Assembly (NCBI GenBank): GCA_963833465.1 | Contig: CAWHXW010000004.1 | Location: forward strand, 186,001-250,000 | Reading direction: 5' to 3' | Source: Fen-1298 sp963833465 | GTDB taxonomy: Bacteria > Bacteroidota > Ignavibacteria > UBA10030 | Length of the DNA stretch: 64,000 bases | Shown here: in pieces, positions 27,704-37,417 of the stretch | Layout: each line of letters starts with the position of its first letter | Position numbering within the stretch: the stretch's first letter is position 1 | Notes under the pieces: model-generated | What the model saw: only the letters and a program-made list of their open reading frames with translations | What the model was told of the DNA's origin: nothing | Databases searched by the model: none | Program-made: the position numbers and the translations under genes

Positions 27704-27732
27704 ATATTAGCCAGAAGAGCAAAAAAAGTCAA
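27704..27732 (-). promoter_or_regulatory. Promoter of the phoH transcript
   Basis: Minus-strand TTGACT (27732-27727) and TAATAT (27709-27704) with a 17-base spacer. It would give a leader of roughly 265 bases before phoH, which contains the small frame and hairpin described above. Confidence 0.6.
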
Positions 27733-27794
27733 GCAGATTTCAAAATAATAATATGCGATGAAATCTTATTTTCTTCATCCATCTAAAATTTAGG

Positions 27795-28379
27795 TCAAAT
27801 AAAAGGTCTTACATCAGTTGCAATCATACCTGCTTTTTTAGCTGCATCTAATCCCATATCTCCATCTTCAAACACCTGGCAAAGGTTTGGCTAAACACCG
27901 ATACGTGCAGCTGCTTCTAAAAAAATCTTGGGAGAAGGTTTAGGTTCGATGTCGTCATCTGCAGTAAGAATTATTTTAAAGCAGTCCTTGATTCCGATTG
28001 CTTCCAACTGGAGATGTACGTCTTCTTTTTTACTCCCGGAAGCAACAGCCATCGGTAAAATATTCTTATATCGTAAAACAACTTCAACTACCTGCTTTAT
28101 TGGCTTTACTTCGGTATTGTAGTTATTAAAGTATTCTTGTTTCGCTTTAACTATCGCAACACCATCAAGTGATGAAACGTATTGTTTATTATAAAGATCA
28201 ACGATAGCTTCACTTGGCATTCCATTTTTTTTGGAGAAGAAATTGTAATCCCAAACCGCCCCTGCATTTTTTATTGTGCATTCCCATGCCTTCATATGCA
28301 ATGGCATCGAATCAACCAGAGTGCCGTCACAGTCAAATATAAGCCCTTTGATAAATTCTGGAACTTTGATTTCAGTCAT
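27795..28379 (-). pseudogene. HAD-family phosphatase (beta-phosphoglucomutase-like), interrupted by an in-frame TAG
   Basis: A HAD-superfamily hydrolase of the beta-phosphoglucomutase/phosphatase type, last gene of the arabinose operon. Motif I is FDCDGTLVDSM, motif II is MAVASGSKK, and motif III lysine lies near EPKPSPKIFLEAAARIGV. There the frame meets TAG (27893-27891). The same frame then continues as PNLCQVFEDGDMGLDAAKKA and ends at TGA 27797-27795, so motif IV (FEDGDMG, metal binding) lies beyond the stop. The truncated 162-residue product would lack an essential acidic motif. One base change (such as GAG to TAG) explains it. A sequencing error is possible. Confidence 0.82.
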
Positions 28380-28386
28380 AGAAAAT

Positions 28387-29868
28387 TTATGAAAATGGAT
28401 TTTCCGTTGAGTACATCATTTCTTTTGGTTGATTGAAGAATACTTCATTTACACCAAGCATTTTGCTTGCAGCAAAGAGTGTCTTGCCTGCATGTTTAAA
28501 CGCAATCGCTGTATGATGCGGGAAGCGCTTCTCAATAAGAATATGACGATAGAAACGTCCCATTTCTTTAATTGCAAAAACTCCGATGGAACCAAAAGAC
28601 TTCGGATTGATTTTTAATACTTCGCCGTTTGCCACATACGCACGAATCTCTGCATTGGAAGTTGATTGGATACGGAAGATTGAAATCGGACCTGACTTAA
28701 TTTGACCTTCCAACGTTCCGCGTGTAATATCCGGTTTGCTTTCCGGTTCCATCAGTCTGTGCATAATCAATTGATATTGCATGATCGGTTGCACTAAACA
28801 TCCGGATGATGTATTGCCGCAGTGAAATCCCATCCAAAGATCACTTAGCTTATAATCGCCGATCGCCTTCTTGTTTTCCTTGTACATATCTTTCGGAACA
28901 GAATTATTGATATCCAAGATTGCAGGAGGAACTTCCGTTGCACAGATAGACATGTATTCACTCAATGCTCCATAAATATCAGCTTCACAAGCGACCGGAA
29001 TACCTCTTGCCGCTAATCGTGAATTTAAGTAACACGGAACATGGCCAAAATGTTTTTCAAATGCGGGCCAGCATTTATTGGCAAATGCCGCGTACTTCGA
29101 AGCGCCGAGATTTGCACTCATGAATTTTTCAAGCGAGTACTCATATTGCGCAAGCTTTTCAAGAAGTTCGGGATAATTATTACCTTTCCCAAGTTCTTTA
29201 CTCATCATTTTGGCAATACGTTTTATTTCTGGATTTCCTTTTTCTGCCTGAACAATATCCAATAGATCAAGCTCACTATTCTCCATAATTTCGATTCCCA
29301 AATCATAGAGCGGCTGAATTGGCGCATGACACGTCAAAAAATCAAATGGACGTTGTCCGAAGGACATAATTTTCAAATTACGGACACCGATTACTGTACG
29401 GGCAATGGGAATAAAATCTGCCAACATCGAAGCAACATCTTCCGGATCGCCAATTGGATATTCCGGGATGTACGGTTTCAGCCTGCGCAATCCGATATTG
29501 TATGATGCACTCAACAGTCCGCAATAGGCATCACCCCGTCCGTTTATTAGATCCTTTCCTGTATCTTCAGCAGCCGCGACAAACATAACCGGTCCGCCAA
29601 ATTTTTCTGCCAATAACGTTGTTGGGCCTTCCGGTCCAAAATTTCCAAGATACAAAGCCAGCGCATTGACATCCTTCTTCCTCAATTCATCCAATGCTTT
29701 TATAACATCCCGATCATTTTCAACAATTGTTTCTATCTCAACGACCGGTATTTTTGTTTTTTTGCATGCAGATATAACATTCTTCCGTCGCTTACGCGAC
29801 AATTCAATCGGAAAACAATCCCTGCTTACTGCGATCACACCAAGTTTTATTATTGGAATATTTTGCAT
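28387..29868 (-). CDS. L-fucose/L-arabinose isomerase family protein
   Basis: A 493-residue sugar isomerase of the fucose/arabinose isomerase fold; by its neighbours it most likely converts L-arabinose to L-ribulose in this operon. The fold is suggested by the N-terminal AVSRDCFPIELSRKRR, the middle CEADIYGALSEYMSICAT (metal-ligand Glu region), ILDINN and the late MGFHCGNTSSGC (metal-ligand His region). It is not a close match to classical AraA or FucI, so the exact substrate is inferred from context. It starts 14 bases after the araD stop. Confidence 0.82.
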   Translation of the reverse strand: MQNIPIIKLGVIAVSRDCFPIELSRKRRKNVISACKKTKIPVVEIETIVENDRDVIKALDELRKKDVNALALYLGNFGPEGPTTLLAEKFGGPVMFVAAAEDTGKDLINGRGDAYCGLLSASYNIGLRRLKPYIPEYPIGDPEDVASMLADFIPIARTVIGVRNLKIMSFGQRPFDFLTCHAPIQPLYDLGIEIMENSELDLLDIVQAEKGNPEIKRIAKMMSKELGKGNNYPELLEKLAQYEYSLEKFMSANLGASKYAAFANKCWPAFEKHFGHVPCYLNSRLAARGIPVACEADIYGALSEYMSICATEVPPAILDINNSVPKDMYKENKKAIGDYKLSDLWMGFHCGNTSSGCLVQPIMQYQLIMHRLMEPESKPDITRGTLEGQIKSGPISIFRIQSTSNAEIRAYVANGEVLKINPKSFGSIGVFAIKEMGRFYRHILIEKRFPHHTAIAFKHAGKTLFAASKMLGVNEVFFNQPKEMMYSTENPFS

Positions 29869-29882
29869 AAGTATATCTCCTT

Positions 29883-30575
29883 CTATTTCTTTTGACCGTA
29901 ATAAGAATCCGGCCCATGTTTTCTTTGATAATGTTTTTTCAAAATATAATCCGGCAGCGGCTTTAGATTAGGATTCAATCTGAGCGTTTTAAATGCCATT
30001 TTAGCAACCTTTTCCATTATAAGATTGTTTTTGACTGCATCACCGGCATCTACTCCCCATGTGAATGCTCCATGGCCTGCAACCAAAACTCCTGGGACAG
30101 CATCCGGATTGAGTTTTTTAAATCGTTCAACAATGACTCTTCCGGTGTTAATTTCGTATTTTTTTTCTACTTCATTCCTTTTTAGAAATCTCGTCAGTGG
30201 AATATTTCCATAAAATGCGTCTGCATGTGTTGTACCAAAGCATGAAATTTCTTTACACGCTTGAGCAAATATCGTTGCGTATTCACTGTGACTATGAGCA
30301 ATACCGCCGATAGCAGGAAAAGATTTGTACAGCTCGATATGCGTTAGAGTATCGGAAGAGGGCTGAAAATCGCCCTCAATAACTTTTCCCGAAAAATCCA
30401 CAACAACCATGTTTTTCATTTTCAGATTTTTGTACTCGACACCGCTTGGCTTAATAACCACCAACCTTTCTTCGCGCGAAATGCCGCTGACATTTCCCCA
30501 TGTCAATGTTACAAGATTGAACTCAACCAATTTAAGATTTGCTTCAAGGACCTGCTGTTTTAATTCTTTCAACAT
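29883..30575 (-). CDS. araD: L-ribulose-5-phosphate 4-epimerase
   Basis: AraD converts L-ribulose-5-phosphate to D-xylulose-5-phosphate, feeding arabinose into the pentose phosphate pathway. The 230-residue class II aldolase-fold enzyme has TWGNVSGI, IKPSGVEYKNLK, SSDTLTHIELYKSFP, the metal-binding histidines in IAHSHSEYATIFAQAC and VAGHGAFTWG, and the C-terminal KHGPDSYYGQK typical of AraD. All key residues are present. It lies between the GH127 gene and the isomerase with 15- and 14-base gaps. Confidence 0.95.
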   Translation of the reverse strand: MLKELKQQVLEANLKLVEFNLVTLTWGNVSGISREERLVVIKPSGVEYKNLKMKNMVVVDFSGKVIEGDFQPSSDTLTHIELYKSFPAIGGIAHSHSEYATIFAQACKEISCFGTTHADAFYGNIPLTRFLKRNEVEKKYEINTGRVIVERFKKLNPDAVPGVLVAGHGAFTWGVDAGDAVKNNLIMEKVAKMAFKTLRLNPNLKPLPDYILKKHYQRKHGPDSYYGQKK

Positions 30576-30590
30576 AATTTTCTCATAAAA

Positions 30591-32558
30591 TTAATTTCGT
30601 GGTAGCCAGACTTTCATTGTACCTGCTTCACGGTTAGACCAAGCATAATAAGGGATTGCAGTAAGCTTCAACACTCGTTCACCATTCTTGGTAGGAACAT
30701 ATCCTGAAATTGTATTTACTCCATTTAGTAAATCATTCCTTTTTTCCACTTTTAACATTGCATCAAGAGGGTCCGTTAGATCATTTAATTGATCATTATT
30801 ATCAATTCCTTCGACACAATATAGCATAGGACCGTATTCTAGTGCTGTCAGGTTCTGATCATCTTTAACTTTTTTATTAGCTATTACATGGCGTATACTC
30901 ATAGGGAAACTAACACTAATACTTTCTTCCGATTTCCAAAATCGAGTAATTACTGCATAGCCCTGATAAGTATTATATTTTATTTCTTTGTCGTTTTGTG
31001 TAATAAAAACTTTGTTGCATACAGTATCGGTATATGTATATAAGTCGCTTGGGATAACCTTATTTTGTGCCCACCCTGGCAATCTTATTTTAAGAGTAAA
31101 TTTACAATTTTTTTCAGGGTCGATTTTTATCCTGACCTCTCCATTCCATGGATAACCGGTTTGTTGTTCGATTTTTACAATGCCATTTTCTAATCTTACT
31201 TCCGCTTTATTCGATGCATAAAGATTTATATACAATGTGTCTTTGTGAACAGCGTAAATCAGACCCGGCAAAGAAGGAATAAAACGAATCAGGTTCGTGG
31301 GGCAGCATGAGCAATCGAACCATGACTGTCGTGTTCCTGAATCCATATTAAATTTGAATTTACCGTCGGCTTCAAGCGGATTTACATAGAAAAAGTTTTT
31401 TCCATCCAGCGATATCCCCGAGATCAAACCATTGTACAATGTGCGTTCAATAATGTCAAAATATTTTGCATCGCCCGAAAGCATGAACAATCGAGTATTC
31501 CAATAGACATCGCCTATCGATGCACAGGTTTCGCCATAGGCACTCAGGTTAGGAAGCTCATAATCTTTACCGAGCGATTCACCTTCATGCTTAGCTCCAA
31601 TACCGCCAGTAAGATACATTTTTCCTTCCACCATATTATTCCAAATGTTCATCACAGCTTTTAAGTACGCCGAGTTTTTGTAAATAGCTGCAATATCTGT
31701 CATGCCGGCGTACATATAGACTGCCCGCACAGCATGTCCTACAATTTCATCTTGTTGAGTAACAGGTTTGTGATCCTGGCTATATTCACCGTATAAATGA
31801 TGTGTAGAGGAATCTCCCCTCAAATCAAGAAAGTATTTTGCAAGTTGTAAATATTTTTCATTGCGGGTAACGCGATAAAGCTTTATCAATCCAGTTTCGA
31901 CAATCTGATGACCGGGAGGAATTGTAAGTTTTCCTGGTCCAAAACTTTTGACCAATAAATCGGCATTTTTGGTTGCGATATCAAGAAAATTGCGTTTACC
32001 TGTGGCATTAAAATGCGCTACGGCAGCTTCCAACAAATGTCCACTGTTGTAAAGTTCATGACTTGAAGCTTCTCGTGTCCAGCGATTCCCATTTTTTTTA
32101 ACCCATGGGGCTGGAGGATTTGTTGGATCAATGGTAGACCATGTCGTAATATACCCGTTAGGTTCTTGACCGATTTTTATGATAGCAATTATCGAATCAA
32201 GGTAGGCATCTAAATCTTTGTTAGGAGCGCTGATCAAAGAGATTGAAGCGCCTTCGATAATTTTATATACATCTGTATCATCAAAAGGCATTTTACCATG
32301 AACTTTTCCCTTCTTTTTTCCTCCTGCTATGAGGAAGTTCTCATAGCGGCCTTCTTTTTTACATTTATCAAATGCAAATGAAATTGTAGTGTTTTGAATA
32401 GTTTTAATTTTAGGCAGCCAAAATCCGTCGGTGAGCTTAACATTCTTAATATCGACCATTGAAATAGGATAATCAATATATTTATTTTGCTGTCCGTTAC
32501 TTTGCAGAGGAATCAAGAGCAAAAAAACAAATATATAATAGATTGATATTTTTATCAT
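30591..32558 (-). CDS. GH127 beta-L-arabinofuranosidase, exported
   Basis: A family 127 glycoside hydrolase (former DUF1680), which releases L-arabinose from beta-arabinofuranosides. The 655-residue protein has a signal peptide (YIFVFLLLIPLQSNG, cut near QQ). It has an alpha-barrel with AVYMYAGMTDIA and the catalytic zinc site: YGETCASIG (Glu and Cys) and CSCCPTNLIRF (the CC pair including the cysteine nucleophile in this family). All four ligands known from HypBA1 are present. A C-terminal beta-sandwich follows. Placement between ribulokinase and the epimerase supports arabinose release from plant arabinans or glycoproteins outside the cytoplasm. Confidence 0.93.
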   Translation of the reverse strand: MIKISIYYIFVFLLLIPLQSNGQQNKYIDYPISMVDIKNVKLTDGFWLPKIKTIQNTTISFAFDKCKKEGRYENFLIAGGKKKGKVHGKMPFDDTDVYKIIEGASISLISAPNKDLDAYLDSIIAIIKIGQEPNGYITTWSTIDPTNPPAPWVKKNGNRWTREASSHELYNSGHLLEAAVAHFNATGKRNFLDIATKNADLLVKSFGPGKLTIPPGHQIVETGLIKLYRVTRNEKYLQLAKYFLDLRGDSSTHHLYGEYSQDHKPVTQQDEIVGHAVRAVYMYAGMTDIAAIYKNSAYLKAVMNIWNNMVEGKMYLTGGIGAKHEGESLGKDYELPNLSAYGETCASIGDVYWNTRLFMLSGDAKYFDIIERTLYNGLISGISLDGKNFFYVNPLEADGKFKFNMDSGTRQSWFDCSCCPTNLIRFIPSLPGLIYAVHKDTLYINLYASNKAEVRLENGIVKIEQQTGYPWNGEVRIKIDPEKNCKFTLKIRLPGWAQNKVIPSDLYTYTDTVCNKVFITQNDKEIKYNTYQGYAVITRFWKSEESISVSFPMSIRHVIANKKVKDDQNLTALEYGPMLYCVEGIDNNDQLNDLTDPLDAMLKVEKRNDLLNGVNTISGYVPTKNGERVLKLTAIPYYAWSNREAGTMKVWLPRN

Positions 32559-32609
32559 GCTCTTCTATTCAGAATAAATATTCAAAATAAATCAGTTTCA
32601 ATCATTGCC

Positions 32610-33398
32610 CTATTTAATTCTTCTTACCTGATCTCGCAATTCCAGCAAGTCTTTCATCACATTGTACATTCCGCCTGACCATTGCTTCATTCCAAACCCA
32701 TCATGAAGCTGACGATACAAAACATACATTTTTTTATATACTTCATGATTTTCAATTATCGGCATATAAACCTTACCGATTCCTGTCATAGCTTTCTTTG
32801 CTTCATCAACAGAATCGTAGCCGCCTGCTTTGCTTCCGGCAGCAACTGCCGAAAAGATTCCTGCCCCAAGTGCCGGAGTCTGTCCACTCCGTGAAATTTT
32901 CATCGGACGTCCCGTAATGTCCGCATAGATTTGCATCATCAATTTATTTTTTAAAGCGAGGCCGCCGCAATTAATTACTTCTTCCACCTTAACCCCATAT
33001 TTTTCAATCCGATCGATGATTGCGAGTGCTCCAAAACCAGTTGCCTCAATTAGCGCGCGGTAAATTTCCTCAGGTTTCGTATGAATTGATTGGCCGATAA
33101 GCAATCCGCTGAGCCGAACATCTACAAGTATCGTTCGGTTGCCGTTATTCCAATCAAGTGCAAGCAATCCGCTTTCTCCCGGTTTGAGTTTCTTTGCTGC
33201 AGCTTCTAATTTTATAAATTTCTGATCCTGAGTTTTTCCATATGACTCAGGGACAAGATTGTTCACAAACCACAAAAAAATATCGCCCACACCGGATTGT
33301 CCTGCTTCGATTCCGTAATTTCCACTCATTACCGAACCATCGACTATACCGCATACACCGGGGATATCATTCAATTGTTCTTTGTTTGGATGAATCAT
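32610..33398 (-). pseudogene. araB: Ribulokinase, C-terminal fragment (frameshifted araB)
   Basis: The FGGY C-terminal domain of L-ribulokinase. It contains VCGIVDGSVMSGNYGIEAGQ, LLALDWNNGNRTILVD, IEATGFGALAIIDRIEKYGV and the ATP-binding INCGGLALKN. The frame is open upstream to the frameshift point near 33412. The apparent start MIHPNKEQ is only an internal methionine of the expected GTSTCDIMIHPN. It should be joined to the fragment at 33367-34311; removing one G near 33412-33413 restores a full-length kinase of about 567 residues. Confidence 0.88.
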
Positions 33399-34311
33399 AA
33401 TATCGCATGTACCTGGTACCGATGATTTTCACTAGTGTGCCGATGGAAATGCCAGCGCCAACAGCACCCATATGTGCATCAAATGCACCAACAGCAATCG
33501 CTACATTTGACGATAGCCCCAGTTTTTTTGCCCAAGCAGGCGAAAGAGATCCGACACATTGATCGGCCGTAAAAGTTTCTTCATAGAGTCTATTTCTTAA
33601 TGCACCTAAACCTGATGATAGTGCTTCAAGAAATTCAGCATCTGGCAAACCACCCCAATTTTTGTTAAACATTGCTTTGTGTCCGGCAGAGCAAATGCCG
33701 CGCTTAATTTTTTTTGGATTTAATTCCCCAGTCAATACAGCGGGAATCCAATCGCAAATTTCCGTCCAACTTTCTGCGGCTTCAAATACATCTGGCGCTG
33801 AATTCTTACAGTGCAAGATTTTACTCCACCACCACTCGGAAGAATATGTTCCACCTATTTTTGAAAGGTATTGCGGACGAATCTTTGCTGCCAACTCGGT
33901 AATCTGTGCGGCTTCAGTGAATCCTGTATGATCTTTCCAGAGCCATACCATTGCTGCAGGATTTTTTTTGAACTCTTTATTAAAACAAAGTGCCTGTCCT
34001 TGTGCATCGAGAGGCATTGGACTGCTGCCGGTGGTATCCACGCCAATACCAATTATATCTGAAGCCGAGAAATTCTTCTTAGCAGATTTAGCTTTTTTTA
34101 GAACTCCTTTGATTGTTGCTTCTATCCCTTTAAGATAATCCGCAGGATTCTGCCGTGCTAAATTAGGATCTGCAGAATCTACAATTACTCCATTTTTACC
34201 AGATGGATAAGGAAATACTTGGCTTGATAATTCTTTCCCGTTGGCAACTTCCACAATTAAAGAACGGCATGAGTTCGTTCCAAAATCCAGACCGATGACA
34301 TATTTATTCAT
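33367..34311 (-). pseudogene. araB: Ribulokinase, N-terminal fragment (frameshifted araB)
   Basis: The FGGY N-terminal domain of L-ribulokinase, which phosphorylates L-ribulose with ATP. The N-terminus YVIGLDFGTNSCRSLIVEV holds the phosphate-binding DFGTNS loop; GVDTTGSSPMPLD and MVWLWKDHTGFTEAA follow. It reads GTLVKIIGT and then goes out of frame (RYMRYYDSSKQRTIE). The expected GTSTCDIMIHP appears if one G of the GG pair (33413-33412) is removed. I place the start at ATG 34311 rather than 34365, because the longer version would overlap the symporter and adds no conserved sequence. Confidence 0.9.
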
Positions 34312-34333
34312 TGTTCTGAGTACTCCAATTCTA

Positions 34334-35259
34334 TTAACCAGTAAAGTAAATATACCCGCCTGCAATTACAGCAATAACAATTATAGATGTAACAACTTCA
34401 CGCCAATCCCAGCTCGCATACGATTCCATCTTATGCTCTGCGGTTACCGTTCCAAACGAAAGATTTTTTATTTTATTGTAGTCTGGAGTTTCAGATAAAT
34501 AGCTGACTACAACCATAACAATTGCTGATATAAGAGTAATGAGAATACTGAAGTATTGGAAATTAATATTATTAATAATCCAGAGGAACGAGCCTGGAGT
34601 GTAGCCATTTTGAGCTATACCTAGAGATACAGGTGTATCTACAAACATCCGGAACAAACCGATAGCAAAGCCGGTAATGATTGCCCATAGACACCCTTTT
34701 GCATTCAATCGCTTCCAGAACACTCCAAAAAAGAAGACAACAAAGATTGGAGGTGCAAGATACCCCTGCACGGTCTGTAAATAGTTATAGAGACTTGATG
34801 CACCTTTCACAACAGGTATCCACAATAACGCAATCAATACCATGGCAGACGTAGCTATCCGTCCCATTCGAACGATTTCGCTTTGGCTCGCTTTCGGGCG
34901 AAGCTTTTCATATATATCGACCGTGAAGAGCGTAGAACACGCGTTGAAGACACCCGCAAGAGATCCCATTAATGCAGAGAGCAATCCCGCAACTACAATA
35001 CCTCTCAACCCGGTTGGGAGAAGATATTGCACCAGCAATGGAAAAGCTGCTTGTGAATGTCCGGTTGCTTTTCCCGTTGCCGCATCGTACACAATTTCCA
35101 ATCCGGGCACTTTTCCACTTTTTGCTAATGCAAAACAAATCAAACCTGGAATAATGAAAAGGTAAACAGGAAATAATTTTAATACTGCGGCAAAGATACT
35201 TCCGCGACGCGCGACTTTTTCGTTCGGTGCACCTAACGCTCTTTGAACAATGTATTGAT
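34334..35259 (-). pseudogene. Sodium/solute symporter, C-terminal fragment (frameshifted)
   Basis: The second half of an SSS-family symporter. Read upstream of the apparent start at 35143, the frame is open to the second frameshift and begins DQYIVQRALGAPNEKVARRG, which is the conserved middle of these transporters. Membrane segments follow, including FPVYLFIIPGLICFALA, LLSALMGSLAGVFNACSTLF and PPIFVVFFFGVFWKRLNAKG. It ends near SIIVIAVIAGGYIYFTG. It lies directly upstream of ribulokinase. Confidence 0.85.
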
Positions 35260-36120
35260 CCTGTACACCAGTACCATAGACCTATGACAGGTGCGCAGAT
35301 AGCCATGCCCCAGCCATGGATAATAACTATTAAAATACCAAGCTTGTTTTACAATGTGTCCTGCTGTATTTGTTTCTACGACAGGAGCCCACGTGCTTTC
35401 GACTCCAGGCGGTGTTAATGGTTTCCAAAGATTGAACATATCCGAACCGCAAAGTCTTCGTAACTCACTCCACCCGCCTAAGGCATGTAATCCATAGAGA
35501 GTTAATAATGCAGAACCGCCAATTAAAACTGTGACCTGCACAGCATCATTATAGGCGACCGCCCTCATTCCTCCTAACGCCGTATATAGACCGGTTAATA
35601 AGATGACAAGAACTGAACCGATCCAGAAGCTGTCAATATACACTCCAGCGATCGTGATATTCAATTCGGGTAAGAGAGTTCCGAATACAACACCACCGGC
35701 AAAAATTCCGACAGCTATTTTCGTTAAGATAAATGTGATGATAGAAACAACGGATAACACGTACCGTGATCCGACGGAAAATCGTCTTTCAAGAAATTCT
35801 GGCATTGTAAAGACCAGAGAGCGGGCATAAAAAGGTACAAAGACCCACGCTAAAATTAACAAGCACCAAGCATGGAATTCATAATGCGCCATCGCAACAC
35901 CGTCCCTTGCCCCGGATCCGGCTAAACCGACAATGTGTTCAGAACCAATATTCGAGACAAAAATAGATGCACCTATAATCCACCAGCTTAGATTACGCCC
36001 TGCGAGGAAATAATCTGTCGCTTCATTCTTTCCTTTCTTCACAACCCACCATGCCACGCCTAACAGAATACTAAAATATGCTGCAATCGCTAACCAATCC
36101 AATGCTTGTAACGTACCCAT
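35233..36120 (-). pseudogene. Sodium/solute symporter, N-terminal fragment (frameshifted)
   Basis: The first half of an SSS-family symporter, expected to import L-arabinose or arabinosides with sodium. It has TDYFLAGRNLSWWIIGASIF, VSNIGSEHIVGLAGSGA and GGMRAVAYNDAVQVTVL, the best conserved family segments. After YYPWLG the frame turns to nonsense. One G insertion (GGGG at 35311-35308) shifts it to a short stretch MAICAPVIGLWYWCT, and a second G insertion (35261-35260) shifts it to the C-terminal fragment. Removing both gives about 594 residues, the normal family length. Confidence 0.88.
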
Positions 36121-36138
36121 GAAATATTTCTCCTATCA

Positions 36139-37275
36139 TTATTTAGTTGTAAATTGATAGATAGTCGTTTGATGATAAACTTGACCAGGTTTTAAAGTGA
36201 CTGATGGAAACTCCGGTTTATTCGGAGAATCAGGGAAACACTGAGCTTCCAAGCAAAGACCTGAACGAAATTGATACGATGTACTCTTGCCCTTGGCAGT
36301 TCCATTTAAGAAGTTACCGGAATAAAATTGAAGTCCAGGCTGATCAGTATAAATAGTCATTAGGCGTCCGCTCTTTTCTTCATATAGTTCTGCAACTTTT
36401 CGAATCTTGCCATTATAATTTTTCAGTACCCAATTATGATCGTACCCTTTACCAAAAATAAGCTGTTCAAAACGATCGTTGATTCGTGCACCGATTGGAG
36501 TCGGAATTCGAAAGTCCATCGGGGTCTTTGCCACATCTAAATATTTTCCAGTCGTAATAAGTCCTTTATCGACAGGCGTGAAAGCATCAGCTTCGATAGT
36601 CAAAAGATGGTCAAGGATAGTATTGTCGAACGAACCTGACAAATTAAAATAGGAATGATGTGTCGGATTCAATATTGTTGTTTTATCCGTAATTCCTTTA
36701 TACTCGATTCGTAATTCGTTTTTATCGGTTAATGTATATGTTACGGACAAAGTAACTTTACCTGGATATCCTTCTTCGCCATCAGCACTAACATATGTTA
36801 ATTCAATAGAAGGACCGGCGGTATCTTTCACTTCTTTCGCATCCCAAAGTACTTTATTGAATCCTGCTTTTCCACCGTGGAGATGATTTTCGCCATCATT
36901 GATCGTCAATTGGTATTCTTTATCGTCCAATCTGAATTTTCCTCTGCCGATCCGATTGCCATAGCGACCGACGATCGCGCCAAAATAGGTTTTATCGTCT
37001 ATATATCCCTTCAACGAATCATATCCAAGAACTATATCTTCGTATTTCCCATTACGATCGGGTGCAGTCAATGATGTTACTATTGCACCGAAGTTGATTA
37101 CTTTCATTGACGCACCGGATTTATTTGTCAATGTATATTGATATACATTGCGCCCATCCGGAAGTTTTCCATAAAAAGTTTTTTCGATCACGGCATTATC
37201 CTTTTCAAATGATGAATAAGAATATAAAATATTAAATCCTGCAAGAAACATGCATATTAACATTAACTTTTTCAT
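36139..37275 (-). CDS. galM: Aldose 1-epimerase (galactose mutarotase family), exported
   Basis: A mutarotase that interconverts sugar anomers, here probably of L-arabinose outside the cytoplasm. It has the conserved GRYGNRIGRGKFRLD, LHGGKAGFNKVLWD, the catalytic histidine in NPTHHSYFNLSG and the catalytic glutamate in LCLEAQCFPDSPN. The frame is open much further upstream, into the insertion sequence. However, ATG 37275 with AAAGGAAAGAGA before it gives a signal peptide (LMLICMFLAGFNILYSY) and a normal 378 residues. It is the first gene of the arabinose operon; the IS lies 142 bases upstream. Confidence 0.92.
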   Translation of the reverse strand: MKKLMLICMFLAGFNILYSYSSFEKDNAVIEKTFYGKLPDGRNVYQYTLTNKSGASMKVINFGAIVTSLTAPDRNGKYEDIVLGYDSLKGYIDDKTYFGAIVGRYGNRIGRGKFRLDDKEYQLTINDGENHLHGGKAGFNKVLWDAKEVKDTAGPSIELTYVSADGEEGYPGKVTLSVTYTLTDKNELRIEYKGITDKTTILNPTHHSYFNLSGSFDNTILDHLLTIEADAFTPVDKGLITTGKYLDVAKTPMDFRIPTPIGARINDRFEQLIFGKGYDHNWVLKNYNGKIRKVAELYEEKSGRLMTIYTDQPGLQFYSGNFLNGTAKGKSTSYQFRSGLCLEAQCFPDSPNKPEFPSVTLKPGQVYHQTTIYQFTTK

Positions 37276-37417
37276 TCTCTTTCCTTTCAATCGGCTAAAA
37301 ATAGAATTTTTTGAAATCTTTAGAAAGTACGAATCACATATTAGATATGCAAGATATGCTGCATTATGTCGAATTGACTCATAATAAAAGATACCGAAAG
37401 CAGTTTGAAAAAGAGTC

